Part shown: piece after piece, positions 13,829 through 14,410 of the stretch | How the letters are laid out: each line of letters starts with the position of its first letter | How positions within the stretch are numbered: the first letter of the stretch is position 1 | Assembly: GCA_030615235.1 (NCBI GenBank) | Contig: JAUWZR010000037.1 | Location: 1 to 14,410, forward strand | Length of the DNA: 14,410 nucleotides | Direction of reading: 5' to 3' | DNA from: Promethearchaeota archaeon | GTDB lineage: Archaea; Asgardarchaeota; Lokiarchaeia; Sigyniarchaeales; SOKP01 | Notes under the pieces: generated by a model | The model's input: only the letters and a program-made list of their open reading frames with translations | Told to the model about the DNA's origin: nothing | Database searches by the model: none | Position numbers and translations under genes: made by a program

Positions 13829-14073
13829 TTTTTTATGAAAAGAATTAGCAACATTATGAGGTATATAAAGAATATTATTCCATTAATAGCAAGAACGAGA
13901 TCAAGAATTTGAACGAAAAGACCTGCTAAAGATGATGTTAACTGTTCAACTGTCCAGTTAAAAACGCCTGAAATCGCAGAAATCACCAAACGGAGAATAA
14001 AACATAAGAGTTGTATCTCTCCAATGATAAAAATTTTGAAAAGGGTATCCTTTTGTTTTTCATTAATCTTCAT
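13825..14073 (-). CDS. Small two-helix membrane protein, unknown function
   Basis: An 82-residue protein with two membrane segments: about 12-34 (hydrophobic, FKIFIIGEIQLLCFILRLVISAI region) and about 54-80 (ILDLVLAINGIIFFIYLIMLLILFI region), joined by a loop containing WTVEQLTSSLAG. A Lys-rich N-terminus and an ending KN fit an inner positive-charge pattern at both ends, giving a hairpin with N and C termini inside the cell. No named family recognised. Its stop (TAA at 13825-13827, read on minus) overlaps the dus stop by three bases, so the two genes converge tail to tail. It is 45 bases downstream of mtnA on the same strand and might be co-transcribed with it. Confidence 0.65.
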   Translation of the reverse strand: MKINEKQKDTLFKIFIIGEIQLLCFILRLVISAISGVFNWTVEQLTSSLAGLFVQILDLVLAINGIIFFIYLIMLLILFIKN

Positions 14074-14118
14074 TTCTACATCATTCCGAGTTACATCATT
14101 TATTTTATTCTAATTTTT

Positions 14119-14410
14119 TTAGCCTTTATAATTTATTAATAATTCTTCTGGTGAGAAAACGCCGTCTTCTGTAATTACACCAGTCACTAATTTAAAAGGC
14201 GTTATATCAAACGCATAATTTAAACACTCAACACCTTCAGGAACGATTTGTACTTTTCCTAATACTTTGCATACTTCGTTACTGTCTCTTTGTTCAATTG
14301 TAACATCTTTAATTGTTTCTTGAAGTGAGAGAGTAGAAGTTGGAGCAGCAACATAGAAAGGAATTTTATTATCCATTGCAGCTAATGCTACTAGATATGT
14401 GCCAATTTTA
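14119..14410 (-). CDS. mtnA: S-methyl-5-thioribose-1-phosphate isomerase-like (MtnA/eIF2B-related), 5' end outside window
   Basis: Isomerises methylthioribose-1-phosphate to methylthioribulose-1-phosphate in the methionine salvage pathway. The last 96 residues are seen; the frame stays open to the window edge, reading KIGTYLVALAA upstream of an internal Met at 14376, so that Met is not the start. Family motifs: GTYLVALAA, PFYVAAPTSTLSL (the MtnA 'PFYVAAPTSTID' loop), IEQRD, IVPEGVE, and AFDITPFKLVTGVITEDGVF, matching MtnA 'AFDVTPAELITAIITEKGV'. The AAPTST motif separates it from archaeal ribose-1,5-bisphosphate isomerase, which carries a different sequence there (typically 'VVAGTYKF'). Catalytic residues lie upstream of this window. 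Same strand as the small membrane protein downstream. Confidence 0.88.
   Translation of the reverse strand, partial: KIGTYLVALAAMDNKIPFYVAAPTSTLSLQETIKDVTIEQRDSNEVCKVLGKVQIVPEGVECLNYAFDITPFKLVTGVITEDGVFSPEELLINYKG

Noticed and set aside
14374..14376. ATG at 14376 as the mtnA start
   Set aside because: Conserved MtnA sequence (KIGTYLVALAA) continues upstream to the window edge, so this Met is internal.
1..14410. CRISPR array, tRNA, rRNA or insertion sequence
   Set aside because: Reading both strands showed no regularly spaced repeats, no TTCRA-type tRNA T-loop context with matching stems, and no transposase-like ORF.

Overview
This AT-rich, gene-dense window comes from an archaeon, very probably an Asgard archaeon of the Lokiarchaeia type. 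The main reasons are a Vps4-like AAA ATPase next to homologues of both ESCRT-II core subunits (Vps25 and the EAP30/Vps22 type), an archaeal-type Nip7 PUA protein, an archaeal/eukaryotic-type GDP-mannose pyrophosphorylase relative, and a HEAT-plus-leucine-rich-repeat protein of a kind I associate with Lokiarchaeia. Most starts lack a clear Shine-Dalgarno sequence and many have TATA-like boxes close upstream, which fits archaeal leaderless or short-leader transcripts. The lineage call is inference from gene content.

Layout. (1) 1-2610, ESCRT block: the 3' part of a vps4-like gene, then a vps25-like gene with an unusual N-terminal coiled-coil extension of about 125 residues, both on plus. A vps22/EAP30-like gene on minus converges on them with 5 bases between stop codons. 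(2) 2699-4261, RNA and ribosome block: nip7-like (plus) and a NOL1/NOP2/Sun m5C methyltransferase (minus), convergent and both with TTG starts. (3) 4329-5245: a CYTH triphosphate-tunnel enzyme (plus) and a 95-residue unknown protein (minus). (4) 9783 down to 5316, all on minus: a double-SIS sugar-phosphate isomerase or deaminase, an MFS exporter, a sugar-nucleotide pyrophosphorylase and a HEAT/LRR protein, perhaps an operon linking amino-sugar or mannose metabolism with export. (5) 9867-10238: a small CxHx6CxxC protein with a disordered-looking tail. (6) 10436-12157: a short-form alpha-glucan phosphorylase with a poly-T terminator candidate. (7) 12197-14410: a 170-residue unknown (minus), a tRNA-dihydrouridine synthase (plus), a two-helix membrane protein (minus) whose stop overlaps that of dus, and the 3' end of an MtnA-like gene (minus).

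How the genes work together. Vps4 would disassemble ESCRT-III filaments, while Vps25 and Vps22 would form an ESCRT-II-like complex that nucleates them; no ESCRT-III gene is visible, so it should lie upstream of this window or elsewhere. Nip7 and the NSUN-type enzyme both point to ribosome or RNA maturation. The SIS enzyme and the pyrophosphorylase could supply activated sugars for glycans. Glucan phosphorylase releases glucose-1-phosphate from storage glucan. No tRNA, rRNA, CRISPR array or transposon was seen, and no intergenic gap exceeds about 200 bases. The features that most deserve a second look are the coiled-coil Vps25 architecture, a Ser replacing the first residue of the paired arginine-finger motif in Vps4, and the CxHx6CxxC protein.
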